Of a DNA stretch of 64,000 nt, positions 12,288 to 23,054 are shown piece after piece. Position numbers and translations under genes: made by a program. Under the pieces are notes generated by a model. It was not told the origin of the DNA. It saw nothing but the letters and a program-made list of their open reading frames with translations, and searched no databases. Every line of letters begins with the position of its first letter. Position 1 is the stretch's first letter. Source of the DNA: Gracilaria vermiculophylla (lineage: Eukaryota; Rhodophyta; Florideophyceae; Gracilariales; Gracilariaceae); the NCBI GenBank assembly GCA_019155205.2, contig JAHNZQ020000308.1, positions 319,172 to 383,171 of the forward strand. The letters run 5' to 3'.

Positions 12288-13937
12288 TTATTCGACAGGG
12301 GATGATAGTTCATTGTGCTTTGTTGATGACATCTTTGCGCGGCAAGCGTTGAACGCAGATTCGGAAATTATTCGGAAAGCGTGACCTCCTCGAGAACTCT
12401 TAAGTTCTATCTTTTTGCACCATTCCGGCGCGAGCAAAACAATGGCATTCAGTTGCTTCAGCAGATCGTCTCGGCTCCATTTCTGCGGGTGCAACTTCTC
12501 CAATTTGAGTATCAGTTGGTTCCAACCCATTGCAGATCTTTTTTCATTTCTCATAACGATGTAGATGCTATCCATCGTGTTCGGCAGTTTGGACAAAAGC
12601 GTTTCGTGTTTTGTGTTCTCTTCCGCCATCTTGCATTCCTGTTCCTTGTGGGTTTTAGATCGTGCACGAACCCGCTCGAGAAGACTTCTGGGGATACATC
12701 CGTCAGCATGGTCTTCGTCATCCTCATTCTCATCTGGACTTGTCTCGTTCTGTTCCTCTTCGCCCTTGGGTGTATCGGGGAGATTAAATCTGACCCGCTT
12801 CACCTTTCGGACAGCGGCGCGTGCGCTTTCATCCGGGTACAGAGGTGGAGACGGTAACTCAACCACATCTTTCTCCAAATCGAAGTCTGGATGCCAAACA
12901 TCCCCTTTATACCGTGTTTCAGAAATGCGTTCCAAAAACCGATCGTGATGAGTTCTAACATGTTGGAGCAAGCGTTTGTGCAACAAGGATCGTCTCAATC
13001 TGGCAAAATTGTTTCCAAGAGAGCTTCTTATGCTTTCTTTAGATCGATCTTTTATCCCGTCGACACTGTTGTCGTCTGGTCTATCGAGTCTTACGATCAG
13101 ACTATCAGAGGGTCTCTTGGAGTCTACCGCCATACTCGGACCCGGAAGAACTGCAACAGCTTCCGGAACAATGTGGGCGAGCTGCGAGAGAACCTTGTTT
13201 GTAAAATCACGACGCGTGGATCGGGCCACGATATCGCGCAACGCACCAACGGTAGGCCTCATTTTGCGAACCCTGAGCAGAGAAACTGCAGTTTCCAAGC
13301 CAACAAGCGTGTCCAGTACAAGCGCATGCGATTTGGGAAGCATGGACTTGTCATATAGGAGGGCGTCTCCACCTGAGACTGGAGTGGTATGGCTTCTCAC
13401 AACCACCGGTTGGGCGTCCAGAACAGAAGCCACGGAGTTCACCTTCGCTTTTGTGGGCTGCTTTTTCGTTTTTGCAGCATTTGGGAGCTGTTTCTCGTTC
13501 TGTTCGGATGCAGAAGAAATCAAACGTTTCTTAGCAACGGTAGCTGGTCTTCTGGTGTCCATGTGTGGCGGTGCAAGGACGAAAGATGGTTGAACGGATT
13601 GTCTCATGCGCTTCGAGTCGCGCTCCTTCTTCAAAATTTCTGATAGTCGCCACTTCTTCTTCTGCGAGTCAATCTGCTCCGACGACTGAACGATAGAATG
13701 CTGAAGCGGGATACATGTCGGCGGGACGGATGCAGCTGGAGGAACAGATGCCGGAGCAATTTCGGAGGCGAAGTGGGAAAGCTTTTGACGCTTTGCAACC
13801 GCATCGGGGCAATTATTGAAAGACCTTGGCTTCCTTACTCGCTCACTGAGAAGATTTGTTATTCGGTGTTGTTCACCTCGTTCAATGGCTCGCTCCGTTT
13901 CCTCGCGAAGCCGCTTCATTCCGCGTCTTGAGGTCAT
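12288..13937 (-). CDS. CDT1: DNA replication licensing factor CDT1
   Basis: Predicted 549-aa nuclear protein that loads MCM2-7 onto ORC/CDC6-bound origins in G1. Residues 1-180 are basic, low-complexity and probably disordered, as in other CDT1 proteins. Residues about 196-290 match the central domain ('LPKSHALVLDTLVGLETAVSL', 'LRDIVARSTRRDFTNKVLSQ', 'LAHIVPEAV'), the fold that binds geminin in animals. 'WHPDFDLEKDVVELPSPPLYP' corresponds to the conserved segment that follows it. Residues about 455-535 form the C-terminal winged helix that contacts MCM ('LILKLEKLHPQKWSRDDLLK', 'LLAPEWCKKIELKSSRGGHA'). No canonical PIP box is visible at the N-terminus. It is a single open frame with E2F-like sites upstream. 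The start at 13937 is the first in-frame ATG. Confidence 0.85.
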   Translation of the reverse strand: MTSRRGMKRLREETERAIERGEQHRITNLLSERVRKPRSFNNCPDAVAKRQKLSHFASEIAPASVPPAASVPPTCIPLQHSIVQSSEQIDSQKKKWRLSEILKKERDSKRMRQSVQPSFVLAPPHMDTRRPATVAKKRLISSASEQNEKQLPNAAKTKKQPTKAKVNSVASVLDAQPVVVRSHTTPVSGGDALLYDKSMLPKSHALVLDTLVGLETAVSLLRVRKMRPTVGALRDIVARSTRRDFTNKVLSQLAHIVPEAVAVLPGPSMAVDSKRPSDSLIVRLDRPDDNSVDGIKDRSKESIRSSLGNNFARLRRSLLHKRLLQHVRTHHDRFLERISETRYKGDVWHPDFDLEKDVVELPSPPLYPDESARAAVRKVKRVRFNLPDTPKGEEEQNETSPDENEDDEDHADGCIPRSLLERVRARSKTHKEQECKMAEENTKHETLLSKLPNTMDSIYIVMRNEKRSAMGWNQLILKLEKLHPQKWSRDDLLKQLNAIVLLAPEWCKKIELKSSRGGHAFRIISESAFNACRAKMSSTKHNELSSPVE

Positions 13938-14168
13938 GGTTACACAGGGCTTGAGAGTAAGACGGATTAAAGATCCAGTCTTACCCTTCGCTGTGTGAAG
14001 AAAAAGAGTGAAGGTTGACGAAGCAAGTGAGGCGGGTGGAGTGTCGATGAGGGATAACGTACACAGAGCCGATGGTAGTCAAAGAAATGGGAGTCGGAGG
14101 CGGGCAGCTGGTGATAGGTGGGAGTACGAGTTGGGGTATGAGAACTCGTGCGCGACGAGTATGAGTAG

Positions 14169-14316
14169 TTTCGCGCCAAAAAGCAGCACGTGTCGGGCCA
14201 AAGCGTGTTCTCTTTCATAAAGTAACCGGGAAAATAAGGTAGCGGTACGAGCGCCAGCGCTGAGGCTGCGGATCAGAAGCACTTCCCGCCAAAACCTGGT
14301 TAAAGTTCGCGCAAAA
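14169..14316. promoter_or_regulatory. Cluster of E2F-like sites upstream of CDT1
   Basis: Three motifs lie 230-380 bp upstream of the CDT1 start: TTTCGCGCC at 14169-14177, TTCCCGCC at 14283-14290 and TTCGCGCAAAA at 14306-14316. They fit the E2F consensus TTTSSCGC exactly or nearly, and each is followed by an A-run. CDT1 is a known E2F target in plants and animals, so the placement is meaningful, although binding is not shown. The rest of 13938-14796 has no gene. Confidence 0.55.
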
Positions 14317-14796
14317 TCCGCAACACCGTGCTGCAAAGTGCCGATGCAAACACCCATAACGAACTGCTTTCTACCAGTGAGACATTCGTTACGCTTTTCA
14401 CAGTGAGGAGCAAGTCGCACGGCACTCGCTTCTTCGAACGGATTTGGGCACCCACGCTTCTCTTGCTGCGAACGCTACAGCGCGATTGAGGAACCCTGTA
14501 GGTTTCCACATTGCCTCAATAGCTGTTCTTGCTAACACAGATAAAACTTTCAATGGCAATATGGTTCACAATGCGCTCAACTTTACCAATGATCATCCTG
14601 TCAGTCCCCTTTCAAACCTTCGCCTGTATGGTGTCGCGATGCGCTGCAAACCACCCTAAATGAAATACGTGATTACCAACCAAGGCACCATCCATCCCCC
14701 TTGAGTTCTCTGAATCTGCAGTTATTCTACCTGGTATGATTATCCGCTGCGAACACAATGCCTGCACGTGTTCTTGTCATGGAACAACTGCACTTA

Positions 14797-15963
14797 CTAC
14801 TTATTTCCTGTCTCGCCAGCTTCGTTTGACTCTATACTGTCCTCTTGCTTTTGAGATGCGTCACCAGCTTCGTTTGACTCCTTCGCGCTGCTCTTCTGCT
14901 TTTGAGATGCGTCACCAGCTTCGTTTGACTCCTTCGCGCTGTTCTTCTGCTTTTGAGATGCGTCACCAGCTTCGTTTGACTCCTTCGCGCTGTTCTTCTG
15001 CTTTTGAGATGCGTCAAACTCTACGACCATTTCTCTCATTCGTTCTCTCACTGCGTACAAATCCTGTCGAAGATTATCCGGCGTACTCTTATTCGACGCG
15101 AACGACATCACATGTTTTGAAGCTCTAGCAATCATGTCCCTTCGAAACTTGGGCTTCAATCCAATCTCTTCTGCGCAGACTACTTCTATTAGGCGATCCA
15201 GAATGCGATCCAGAATTCTTTTGATCAGCGCAGGAGAGTACTTCTGAGGCTGTTTCATGATATGTATCGGGCCCTCAAGAAGTTTATCAAATATTTTATG
15301 AACACCGTTACCGGAGACCGAGCTTCCTCTTTGAAGTGCTGCATACATGACCTTGTCAACATAAACGTCGAGGATGTGCAGCGCAAACCCCTGTCCGTGT
15401 CTTTGGGCTTGGTCCCAAACTTGCGTTTTGAGAATATCCATCATTTTGGCCAAGCTCTGTACAAAAGCCTCGTCTGTATTTGGTCGTAACGCTAATTCAG
15501 TTGATTTGTTCACCGCGGCATTCGCAAGTTCGTAGTACTTGTTCACCCGATGGCGATCAATGCCAAACCATTCTCGGATCATACAGCTATAAAACGAAGA
15601 GAGAAAAGACCATCCGGCAACATCAGCAAGTCCAATAACGTTTGCAACGGTGTTCGTTATGACCCGCGGTGTGTCTGCCATCCAGATGCAATAAAACAAG
15701 GCCTTCCATAAACGGTCCATTTCTCTTGCTTGCAATTTGTCACTATTTTCCTGAAGCCATGACTGCAGGGATGATAACGACGCTTCTCGCACTCTTCGTT
15801 GGGTGTCCGACAGAGCTCGGGCAAATTTCAGTTCGCGCTCTCCAACGACCATTTTGTTATTTACGACGTCAAGCGACTCTTGTAAATGCTCTACTGCTTT
15901 GCTGGGTATCACTCGCTTTTTCGGTCTCTTCCGCTTGAACTTAATCTGATGCTGACTCCTCAT
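14797..15963 (-). CDS. RRP1: Ribosomal RNA processing protein 1 (RRP1/Nop52 family)
   Basis: Predicted 388-aa nucleolar protein needed for 60S subunit maturation and processing of 27S pre-rRNA. Residues about 40-280 match the Nop52 domain: 'ELKFARALSDTQRRVREASL', 'LQSWLQENSDKLQAREMDRL', 'WKALFYCIWMADTPRV', then 'FYSCMIREWFGIDRHRVNKY' and 'LHILDVYVDKV'. The start follows with a basic nucleolar-type segment ('KFKRKRPKKR'). The C-terminus (about residues 316-388) is a tandem array of a 17-residue unit beginning GDASQKQK; it is hydrophilic and probably disordered. Single open frame. It is divergent from the gamma-tubulin complex gene, sharing a 605-bp spacer. Confidence 0.85.
   Translation of the reverse strand: MRSQHQIKFKRKRPKKRVIPSKAVEHLQESLDVVNNKMVVGERELKFARALSDTQRRVREASLSSLQSWLQENSDKLQAREMDRLWKALFYCIWMADTPRVITNTVANVIGLADVAGWSFLSSFYSCMIREWFGIDRHRVNKYYELANAAVNKSTELALRPNTDEAFVQSLAKMMDILKTQVWDQAQRHGQGFALHILDVYVDKVMYAALQRGSSVSGNGVHKIFDKLLEGPIHIMKQPQKYSPALIKRILDRILDRLIEVVCAEEIGLKPKFRRDMIARASKHVMSFASNKSTPDNLRQDLYAVRERMREMVVEFDASQKQKNSAKESNEAGDASQKQKNSAKESNEAGDASQKQKSSAKESNEAGDASQKQEDSIESNEAGETGNK
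14815..15017 (-). repeat. 51-bp coding minisatellite in the RRP1 C-terminus
   Basis: Three complete 51-bp units (14849-14899, 14900-14950, 14951-15001) are nearly identical, with one base change seen between neighbours, and partial units flank both ends. 51 bp is 17 codons, so copy-number changes keep the frame. The near-identity suggests recent expansion or ongoing homogenisation. Confidence 0.95.
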
Positions 15964-16568
15964 ATTTCCAGCTGGATAGGGGGCAAGTCCGATTACTTGG
16001 AAACGCTGTTGTCAAGCTGAAGAAATTGGCGGTGTAGGGTAGCCCTATCGTCCCGACGCGCCGGCGCAGAAGGCTTTTCCGTAAATCGACGACAGTCAAA
16101 CCCAAGTTATTTTCATTCAATTTTCCGGACCTTTGAAAAACTGTTCAGCATCAACGGAAAGGACGGATTTGAACTGTCAAGAGCCTTAGTCTCACGATTT
16201 CCTACTCATGCAAGCATCGACGCACCCCACGTTCCTCAGTAGAGCTATTCAATCCAGCGCGCCTGTGCTTCCCAGGCCCTGGACAATTGCCAACGACAAA
16301 TATTTCTTCTCAGTGAATTGCTGTTTCTGCCTTCTTCTCAAGAGATCTTTGTGGTTTCCGAAGACGCTGGTTTAGAACTTGGACCGAAGACAAAACATTC
16401 TGTCAACGCAAAAACTTTGTTGTTTTAACATCGGCTTCTATTGTAAGCGCGCTAGCGACACAAGCGCGATTCGCGAAGAGGCCCACGCTCTAATGGTGAT
16501 CACATAACGCAGGATGCAGAGCAGAGTTCAAGGTATTTTCTACTTCCGTTTCAATCTTGTAGCGGCGC
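15964..16568. other. Divergent intergenic region between RRP1 and the GCP gene
   Basis: 605 bp shared upstream region. No gene was recognised. On minus, 'AGTTCAAATCC' at about 16164-16174 resembles a Pol III B-box and a T5 run follows, but no cloverleaf can be completed (see rejected items). Confidence 0.5.
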
Positions 16569-19500
16569 GTGCAATTGTTAGTCAACATGAGTGAAGACTC
16601 TGTTTCCATCGTCCAACTTTTCAAGACACTACTAGACGAAAAATGGATGCTTGGATTCGAAGTACTGCTGGACGTCACTGGCGAGTTTCGAGAGCATTTC
16701 ATAGACAATACTGGAGATAGCAATGCATTGCTATTTGACACAGTTCTGGAGATGCGTTTGGCTGGCCGTGTGCATGATGCCGAAAGGGTTCAACATCTTG
16801 CCAAATCAAAGGACAGCGGTTCTCTAGTGACTTCTTCGGAATCATTGCTCACGGTGTTGTTGCTTTGCGCGCAGAACTTGAGAAGGAAGAAGACCAAATT
16901 TTCTCGGCTTCTGTTCAACTGGAAAGGGATGAACAGAGATTATGAAAGTGTTTCTATTTCACATGGGATGAAAGGATTACTTTCAGGAGATTCTGGCATT
17001 TTTTCGCTTCCGCATGGAAAAAGCGACATGGACGTCTCACTCCACCCAAAATCTTTTTCAATCTCCAGCATCAATACAATAGATTTTGAAGATTGTCTAG
17101 CTGCAACTGCCCTTCATTCTATGGAACTTGAAACCCAGAAATGGGAGAACATGTCGAATATTTTGCAGACATCTCCTGAACGTGAAACAGTGCGCGTTCG
17201 AATGCCATGCAGTATATTTGAGTTTGAGCCCTGGAAGAAGTATAAGTCTTTTGTGAAGATGCCTGTTGTACAAGAAGCAAATCCTAAAAGCTTCTTATCG
17301 AAAGAACTGCCTCGTGACGAACAGATGCTTCAACACGTTTTTTGCCGTTGCATCTGCGGACCAGAGTTTGACGAGATTGTCGCTCACCCAGATGATACAT
17401 ATGAGCTGAACAGGCTACAAGCCGTTTTGCTTGGAAACGATGAGGTATCAGAGGAAATTAAATCAGCTTTGCTTGGAAGAACGGACACTACACGTCAACG
17501 ACGATGGGCTCATGAACTCTTGACCACTATGCGACATTCGCATGACGAAGTAACAGAATTAACAATGAGGTCAAGCGCATGCGGCGCTCTGTATCAGGAT
17601 ATTCTGTCGTTTTCCAAAGTATATAGTCCTCATGTGTGGGGTCGATCGTTGAAGGCTGTTATTAGTTTCACAGAAGAATTTGCCGACAACTATTACGAGT
17701 CTTTACTTGAATGCATTCGAGATAATTCCGTATTGCCAGGAAACAAGCCATGGGCCTTGCTCAGTGAAGCCGAAACCAAAGTATCTGACATGTATTACCT
17801 CGGAGAACTTCTGTCAAAGTTAGAAGGTACAGATGGATTGTCTTGCTCCGTTTTAAACGTCTTAATGAAATACGCATCACAATGCACAGGTAGCCCAACC
17901 CTGAACGACTTGTTCACAAGAGTGTTGATGACTTATATGGATTTTGTATGGGATTGGTTTTTTGAAGCATCGTGTCGAAGAGACTCCAGACATGAATTTT
18001 TTGGTACCATGTTGGGACTTTCTGCCCGTGGCTCTGAATCACTTCAGACCGAGGAAGAATATCGAGCCAATGAAATGGAAGAAGCTCCCAGAGATCACGA
18101 AGAACAATGCGGTTTATATCCTTATATTTTTACTTATGAGCAAGCCCTGTTCCTCTTGAGGGCGGGCAGAAGCCGATCTCTGTTGCAGTATTTTGGTCTT
18201 GAGAAGGGAGTTCTAGCTGAAAAACCAGCGTTCATAAGCTCTTCTCTGGTTCGAAGTGATTTGGATGCTTATCGAGCCCATTTTGAGAGTTTGGAAAAAT
18301 CCATTGACACTGGTGAAACCATTACTGATGAACTTGAACCAAAGCAGAGCACCAGCCCACCCCTATCGGCCTCAACAACGCGCGTTAAAGAATCTCAACT
18401 TAGCAATACAGCGTACTTCTGCCGTCCGCAAACATGTGCTTCCGACATGAAGGATGGCAATGTTGAAAAAAGGGGCATTCTTGAACAGCAGAAAGTAACG
18501 CTCAAAGAAGAAGTCGAAGCGTTTGAAATTGTATCAGCATTGCCGCCCATATTCCAACTTATTCAGAACGATACAAATCCTGTTCCTCATGACCTTGAGT
18601 ATGGACGTTTTAGTCCACAAGAGAGCTTCTCATGGAAACGGCTCTCGGATAATGCAGCAGCCAACGCGCAGGATCTAATAGAGATTTATTCTCCACCACT
18701 TGATATAGTCTTCGGTGAGTTCATGACGCAATCGCTTCGAAAGATCGACAAAGTGATCCAAACGAAGGTGATGCAATGTTTTGCTCGTAACCAGAAATTG
18801 TACGACCATTTTCGAAATCTTCGAGCTCATGTGCTTCTCGGAGCTGGCGATTTTGCAAACGCTTTGGTAGGTCAGATCGAAGGGGCTGCCAGAACATCCG
18901 AAGCCAACGAAAAGTATATCCAACGTAGAGTTAATGCAGCTATGACTTTCTACGGAACATCAGGAGCTGGAGGCAGATACTTGCGCGACCGCACTTTGTT
19001 AAATCGGTGCCTTCGAACAGCGCTAAATCTCTATTCTCAAAACCAAAACGCATACGCCGATCTGTTGTTTCTGGATTCCGAGGGCCATGCTGCTGAACAA
19101 GAAAGCTCATCGGGAAACATCTCTCTGTGGGATCATCCAGTGGAGTTCAAGTACAGTGTGGACTTTCCTCTAAATATAATATTTTCCGACGAAGTTATGG
19201 GTTTGTACTCAAAGATTTCAGACTTCTTTCTGAGAGTGCTGCGGGCAAAGTTGAGTCTAAGGAGTTTGTTTGGGTTATCAAGGAGAAATAACATGAGACA
19301 CAAATCCTCCAATGACTCAATCCTCAGCAACAAGCGGCTTCAGGTGTGCTTGTGGAATTTTTCCTGGCATGCGGAACATTTTGTGTCAATATTTGGAGGT
19401 TTCGAAATGGACCAGGTGCTGAGAACAGCATGGACTGAATTTGAGTCTAAATGGGATCGGACCATGTGCATCTGGGATTTAAGAGACGCTCACAAGAAGT

Positions 19501-19820
19501 TTTTGGAAAATTCGGTTCGACGGTGCCTTCTCGGAGAGAAGCACAAAAGCGTTGTAAGTGTCATGAGTGGCGGCTTTGATATCGTCGTCAAAGTAGACAA
19601 GAAGATATTGTCTTTCTATCATCCTGACTCGAGAAATGCTCTTATCGAGGTGGATAATGTTATCGACCTTCTTGTTTCCGCCTCCGCGAGCTTGAAGCGT
19701 AGAAGTATATTTCTCACAGATGTTCTCCGAAGACTCATAGAGTCTGGAGCATTTCCTCATCTCGAAGATCTTCTAACTCGTCTCGATTTCAATTACTTTT
19801 ACCAAAGAAATTGTGGTTGA
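16569..19820 (+). CDS. Gamma-tubulin complex component, GCP5/GCP6-like
   Basis: Predicted 1083-aa protein of the GCP (Spc97/Spc98) superfamily, which builds the microtubule-nucleating gamma-tubulin ring complex. The central part holds the family's 'YIFTYEQALFLLRAGRSRSL' segment (residues about 517-536; compare 'A..IL.TGKSL'). The C-terminal GRIP2 part (about 700-1075) includes 'LRAHVLLGAGDFANALVGQ' (the conserved 'LLxxGDF'), 'WDHPVEFKYSVDFPLNII' (compare 'L.Y.V.WPL..I') and the helical 'LWNFSWHAEHFVSIFGGFEM' and 'DAHKKFLENSVRRCLLGEK' (compare 'H..YL......CLL'). Large size and divergence favour GCP5 or GCP6 over GCP2/3. A second in-frame ATG at 16587 has a better initiation context. Single open frame. 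Confidence 0.78.
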   Translation: MQLLVNMSEDSVSIVQLFKTLLDEKWMLGFEVLLDVTGEFREHFIDNTGDSNALLFDTVLEMRLAGRVHDAERVQHLAKSKDSGSLVTSSESLLTVLLLCAQNLRRKKTKFSRLLFNWKGMNRDYESVSISHGMKGLLSGDSGIFSLPHGKSDMDVSLHPKSFSISSINTIDFEDCLAATALHSMELETQKWENMSNILQTSPERETVRVRMPCSIFEFEPWKKYKSFVKMPVVQEANPKSFLSKELPRDEQMLQHVFCRCICGPEFDEIVAHPDDTYELNRLQAVLLGNDEVSEEIKSALLGRTDTTRQRRWAHELLTTMRHSHDEVTELTMRSSACGALYQDILSFSKVYSPHVWGRSLKAVISFTEEFADNYYESLLECIRDNSVLPGNKPWALLSEAETKVSDMYYLGELLSKLEGTDGLSCSVLNVLMKYASQCTGSPTLNDLFTRVLMTYMDFVWDWFFEASCRRDSRHEFFGTMLGLSARGSESLQTEEEYRANEMEEAPRDHEEQCGLYPYIFTYEQALFLLRAGRSRSLLQYFGLEKGVLAEKPAFISSSLVRSDLDAYRAHFESLEKSIDTGETITDELEPKQSTSPPLSASTTRVKESQLSNTAYFCRPQTCASDMKDGNVEKRGILEQQKVTLKEEVEAFEIVSALPPIFQLIQNDTNPVPHDLEYGRFSPQESFSWKRLSDNAAANAQDLIEIYSPPLDIVFGEFMTQSLRKIDKVIQTKVMQCFARNQKLYDHFRNLRAHVLLGAGDFANALVGQIEGAARTSEANEKYIQRRVNAAMTFYGTSGAGGRYLRDRTLLNRCLRTALNLYSQNQNAYADLLFLDSEGHAAEQESSSGNISLWDHPVEFKYSVDFPLNIIFSDEVMGLYSKISDFFLRVLRAKLSLRSLFGLSRRNNMRHKSSNDSILSNKRLQVCLWNFSWHAEHFVSIFGGFEMDQVLRTAWTEFESKWDRTMCIWDLRDAHKKFLENSVRRCLLGEKHKSVVSVMSGGFDIVVKVDKKILSFYHPDSRNALIEVDNVIDLLVSASASLKRRSIFLTDVLRRLIESGAFPHLEDLLTRLDFNYFYQRNCG

Positions 19821-20543
19821 ACCCATGAATCATATCGATATGTAGTTGAACTACACTATTTCACGACATATTTGACATTATCTCTGCAACATTTCATCAG
19901 GTTGGCGTATATAGGATTTTGCTCCATCACAACCAAATCCAGTGTGCTCATATTTCCTGCGCACTGTAGAAACGAGATATGTGATTGAGAAAGAACAAGC
20001 GTTTTGAATATTAGATGAAAAGACTAACGGGAACGGTGACAAGAAGCTTCAAGGTCCCTAAAAGTGTTTTCCCACGCAGAACAATTCCAATTACTGATTT
20101 GAAACGATGACTCCGAAACGATGACTCCCCTCTCCGTCGTTTAACAAAAGTAACGGAGCCAGCATGTGTATTTGCAGTTAGTTTTCTGTTTTCCACGCCA
20201 TGTATCACCGATTCTCATCACTGCTTAAGAAATTCGAAGATCCTTCTGTCGCCTAGTTCGAATGACCTTACACTCAGAGTTCCTCGACGATTGAGAGCGC
20301 CGTCAATGAACTCGGTATTGCTCGAACTGGGTTGACAACCAGAACATTTATTTTGATAGCCGTGCCCATGACGGTAGCCAGTTGTTATTTTTATTGGCGG
20401 ATTTTTCTCGTGTCCGGGCGATGATTGCCATCAGAAAGTTCCCCCCACTCTGGTCTCACCAACTCCGCTGTCGGTGTGAGACCGGACGCCACCAGTCTCA
20501 AGGAGGATTGAAAGAGTCTATCAAAGGTTGAAAACCTTAGTTT
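19821..20543. other. Intergenic region, nothing recognised
   Basis: 723 bp between two genes in the same direction. Only short frames without motifs. Confidence 0.5.
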
Positions 20544-21302
20544 ATGGCTCAGAGCGCGCAAGGGAAAAGCCGAGAATTGGTGGTCTTGGTTCATGGCTTA
20601 TTTGGGCATCGATTTCAGCTCCTTCCAATAGCAGTCTCACTATCCCGTCGCTTCAACGTTTTGAACTTCGGGTATAGGAGCAGAGCGGACACCTTACATG
20701 GACATTCTCAGAGTTTATTAGACGTAGTTGAGGCGCGGCTAAAGAAGGAGCGACAACCGATTCATTTCGTTTCGCACTCGTATGGTGGACTCCTCGTCCA
20801 TCGGTCCTTTTCACAAGGGTTAACCGAACTGCTCGGTGACGACATCAAACACAGTAGGTGTGTTCTTTTAAGCCCGCCGCTAAAAGGTTCGTCACTTGCG
20901 AGAGCCTTTCAAAGAGAGAACATACGTGGACCAGAAGCTGCAAAAGATATGATTCATGGAGTTGCGAAAGCGATACTTGGCAATAAATGCGGTGCAGAGC
21001 TTCTCATGCACGACGAGCATTGGTTTGCGCAACAACTCGGTGAAATACCTCAGGAAGTGGATGTGTTGGTGGTAGCCGGACACCGTGGCAGATTAAACCC
21101 TCTCATAGATGAGGATTCTGACGGGGTCGTTGCAGTCAAAGAGTCGCTGTTGCGTCGCAAACACTACCGTATGGAGGTAGAATACAATCACAAGCTCATG
21201 ATGTACAGCCCCTCTGTGATCACATCAATATCGGCTTTTTTGGAAGGAAAGCAGGTTGGGAGTTTAGTACACGGCCACGCAGATGAAGCTTGTGCGATGT
21301 GA
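20544..21302 (+). CDS. Alpha/beta hydrolase, lipase-like
   Basis: Predicted 252-aa serine hydrolase without a signal peptide, so probably cytosolic. The family shows as the oxyanion-type 'LVHGLFGH' near residues 15-22, the nucleophile elbow 'SHSYGG' (Ser79), a late acidic 'EDSDGVV' loop (the Asp before G-V-V, as in 'G.xDGvV' lipases) and a C-terminal 'NHKLMM' supplying the His. The full triad therefore appears present. The arrangement resembles small lipase/esterase-type hydrolases that act on acyl esters, but the substrate cannot be inferred. Single open frame. Confidence 0.75.
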   Translation: MAQSAQGKSRELVVLVHGLFGHRFQLLPIAVSLSRRFNVLNFGYRSRADTLHGHSQSLLDVVEARLKKERQPIHFVSHSYGGLLVHRSFSQGLTELLGDDIKHSRCVLLSPPLKGSSLARAFQRENIRGPEAAKDMIHGVAKAILGNKCGAELLMHDEHWFAQQLGEIPQEVDVLVVAGHRGRLNPLIDEDSDGVVAVKESLLRRKHYRMEVEYNHKLMMYSPSVITSISAFLEGKQVGSLVHGHADEACAM

Positions 21303-23052
21303 TACTTGACTAATCGTACCGAGTGAGAAAATGTACACAGTACAAGTTCTCCTCTAGTTTCGCTCTTAATCGATCATCGAGACTTTACCCTTTTTGCCTA
21401 CAGCACGCAGTGTTTTAATCTCGAACAGTTTCAGTTATAAACCTTTTGAAGTTCTCTGCTTTAAATTCGAACACCTCCGAGAGTAAGGGAGAATGCGTAT
21501 AGCACTTGCCTCAAACGTTGTGGAACATCTCTCATTTAGTATCTGTTCTTCCTAAATATAGAGTGTGCTCCCCTTTATGTCACAACTAAGATCCAATACA
21601 ACAATGAGATGTATTGCTTCACGAAGGCTAAAGTCTTTTGAAACGATATCAGGCTTTGACAAAAGTACCTGCTATAATCTTTCTAATTCTATGTTTATCT
21701 TTTCTCTTCCCATAATGCCACTTTCCTATGGACTAGGATTCGAATATTTGATAACTTTCAATACACAGTTGGAACTCAGGGATCTTCAGCATGAAAAAGC
21801 TTCCCATCGGATCTAGCTCTGGAGTTTGAGTATTATACAACTGTTCAGTCAAAGACTACTTCCATTATTATCCATCAAACGCAAATCTTCCCGACTCACG
21901 GAATGCCCCAGAGGCAGCTCGTCTCATGTACGAAAGCTGCAATGAAAGTCCTTATCGCTTGTTTCCCAGGCGGAGCCCGTGATATATGGTGACCCAAATC
22001 AGTGGGCTGGACACGTCCATCTCAAAATGAGTCGACAACGGGTGCATTTAAATGTGATGTACGTGCAGCTCGCCTTCACGTGGTGTGTTCGTCTCCAAAT
22101 CACACAAACGTGATTGGATCGAAACGAGAACGCAGACGGATCTACAACAGAGGACAAGAACAAGATGAAAATGGGATGAAGCCTGTTCGTGCGAATTATC
22201 TATCTGGGTAAAAGATAGCACAGACTAGGATTCCCGCGTAAGAGACCAGAAATGACATCAAGGCATTCCGGACTCCTTTGCGATCAATTTCGATCACAGG
22301 ATTACAGTCGTGTTTACAATCTCTGAAGAAGGTATAGCGATCGATTCACTCACAAACAAACAGCGCATTGAATTTCTATGCCCAAGAAACAATATTGCTG
22401 GGACCTTAGAGAAACATGGACACAATCAAGATTGTACAGAAAGTAGAGTCATTCTCGCAGGCATAGAGATTTACCCCCACATTACAGAGCTTGTCGTCAT
22501 GCTTGCTGCTGTTCAAGGTATTCTGGAAAGAATTTGTGCACATGTAGGCACATTCAAGGACTCCTTAATCCAAGATAAGTGGTCTAAATAGGACTTTGCG
22601 CGTCAGATATGTCGCCTTCAGGAATGGGCGAAAACCTTGGAGAAGCTGAGCAAAACGTGCCGGGTCTGCATCACATGACTCAGGATGCCCGTAAATTCAC
22701 AAGAACGATTGGCAATCGAGCCACCTCTCGGAACTTGGAACATCGTCATCTCAAGTCATCTATGGCTCAAAGAGAGGCAAAAGTAGCGCTAGCGCAGCTC
22801 TTCATTGGCCATATACCCATACTACATCCCCTTGGATCGTACTTGACGGGAAAGAAGAAAACTTGCAGATGTCGACCAGGAGTGACCTTGCTTGCCCCCA
22901 TCGAGTCACCGAAAGAATTTATTGGTTTGTGACATCATCAGATGGTGGCCTGAAAGAGTGTTGTTCTTTCTGGCGAGAGAGTGTTTCTTTGAACAGAAAC
23001 GCTATGCGTTTAGTAGAAATTAGATTTACGAACCCGCAGCAGAGAAAATAAG

Positions 23053-23054
<2 letters not shown>

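Noticed and set aside
12381..13998. Several plus-strand frames of 60-205 codons opposite CDT1
   Set aside because: Shadows of the conserved minus-strand gene.
16149..16215. Possible tRNA on minus with AGTTCAAATCC B-box and T5 run
   Set aside because: A T-arm with one mismatch and a GGAAA/TTTCC pairing can be drawn, but no D-arm plus anticodon arm fits in the space, also not as a permuted gene. Treated as chance.
22310..22932. Two plus-strand frames of 93 and 107 codons in the 21-24 kb gap
   Set aside because: No motif, no coherent composition and no conserved pattern; length is within chance.
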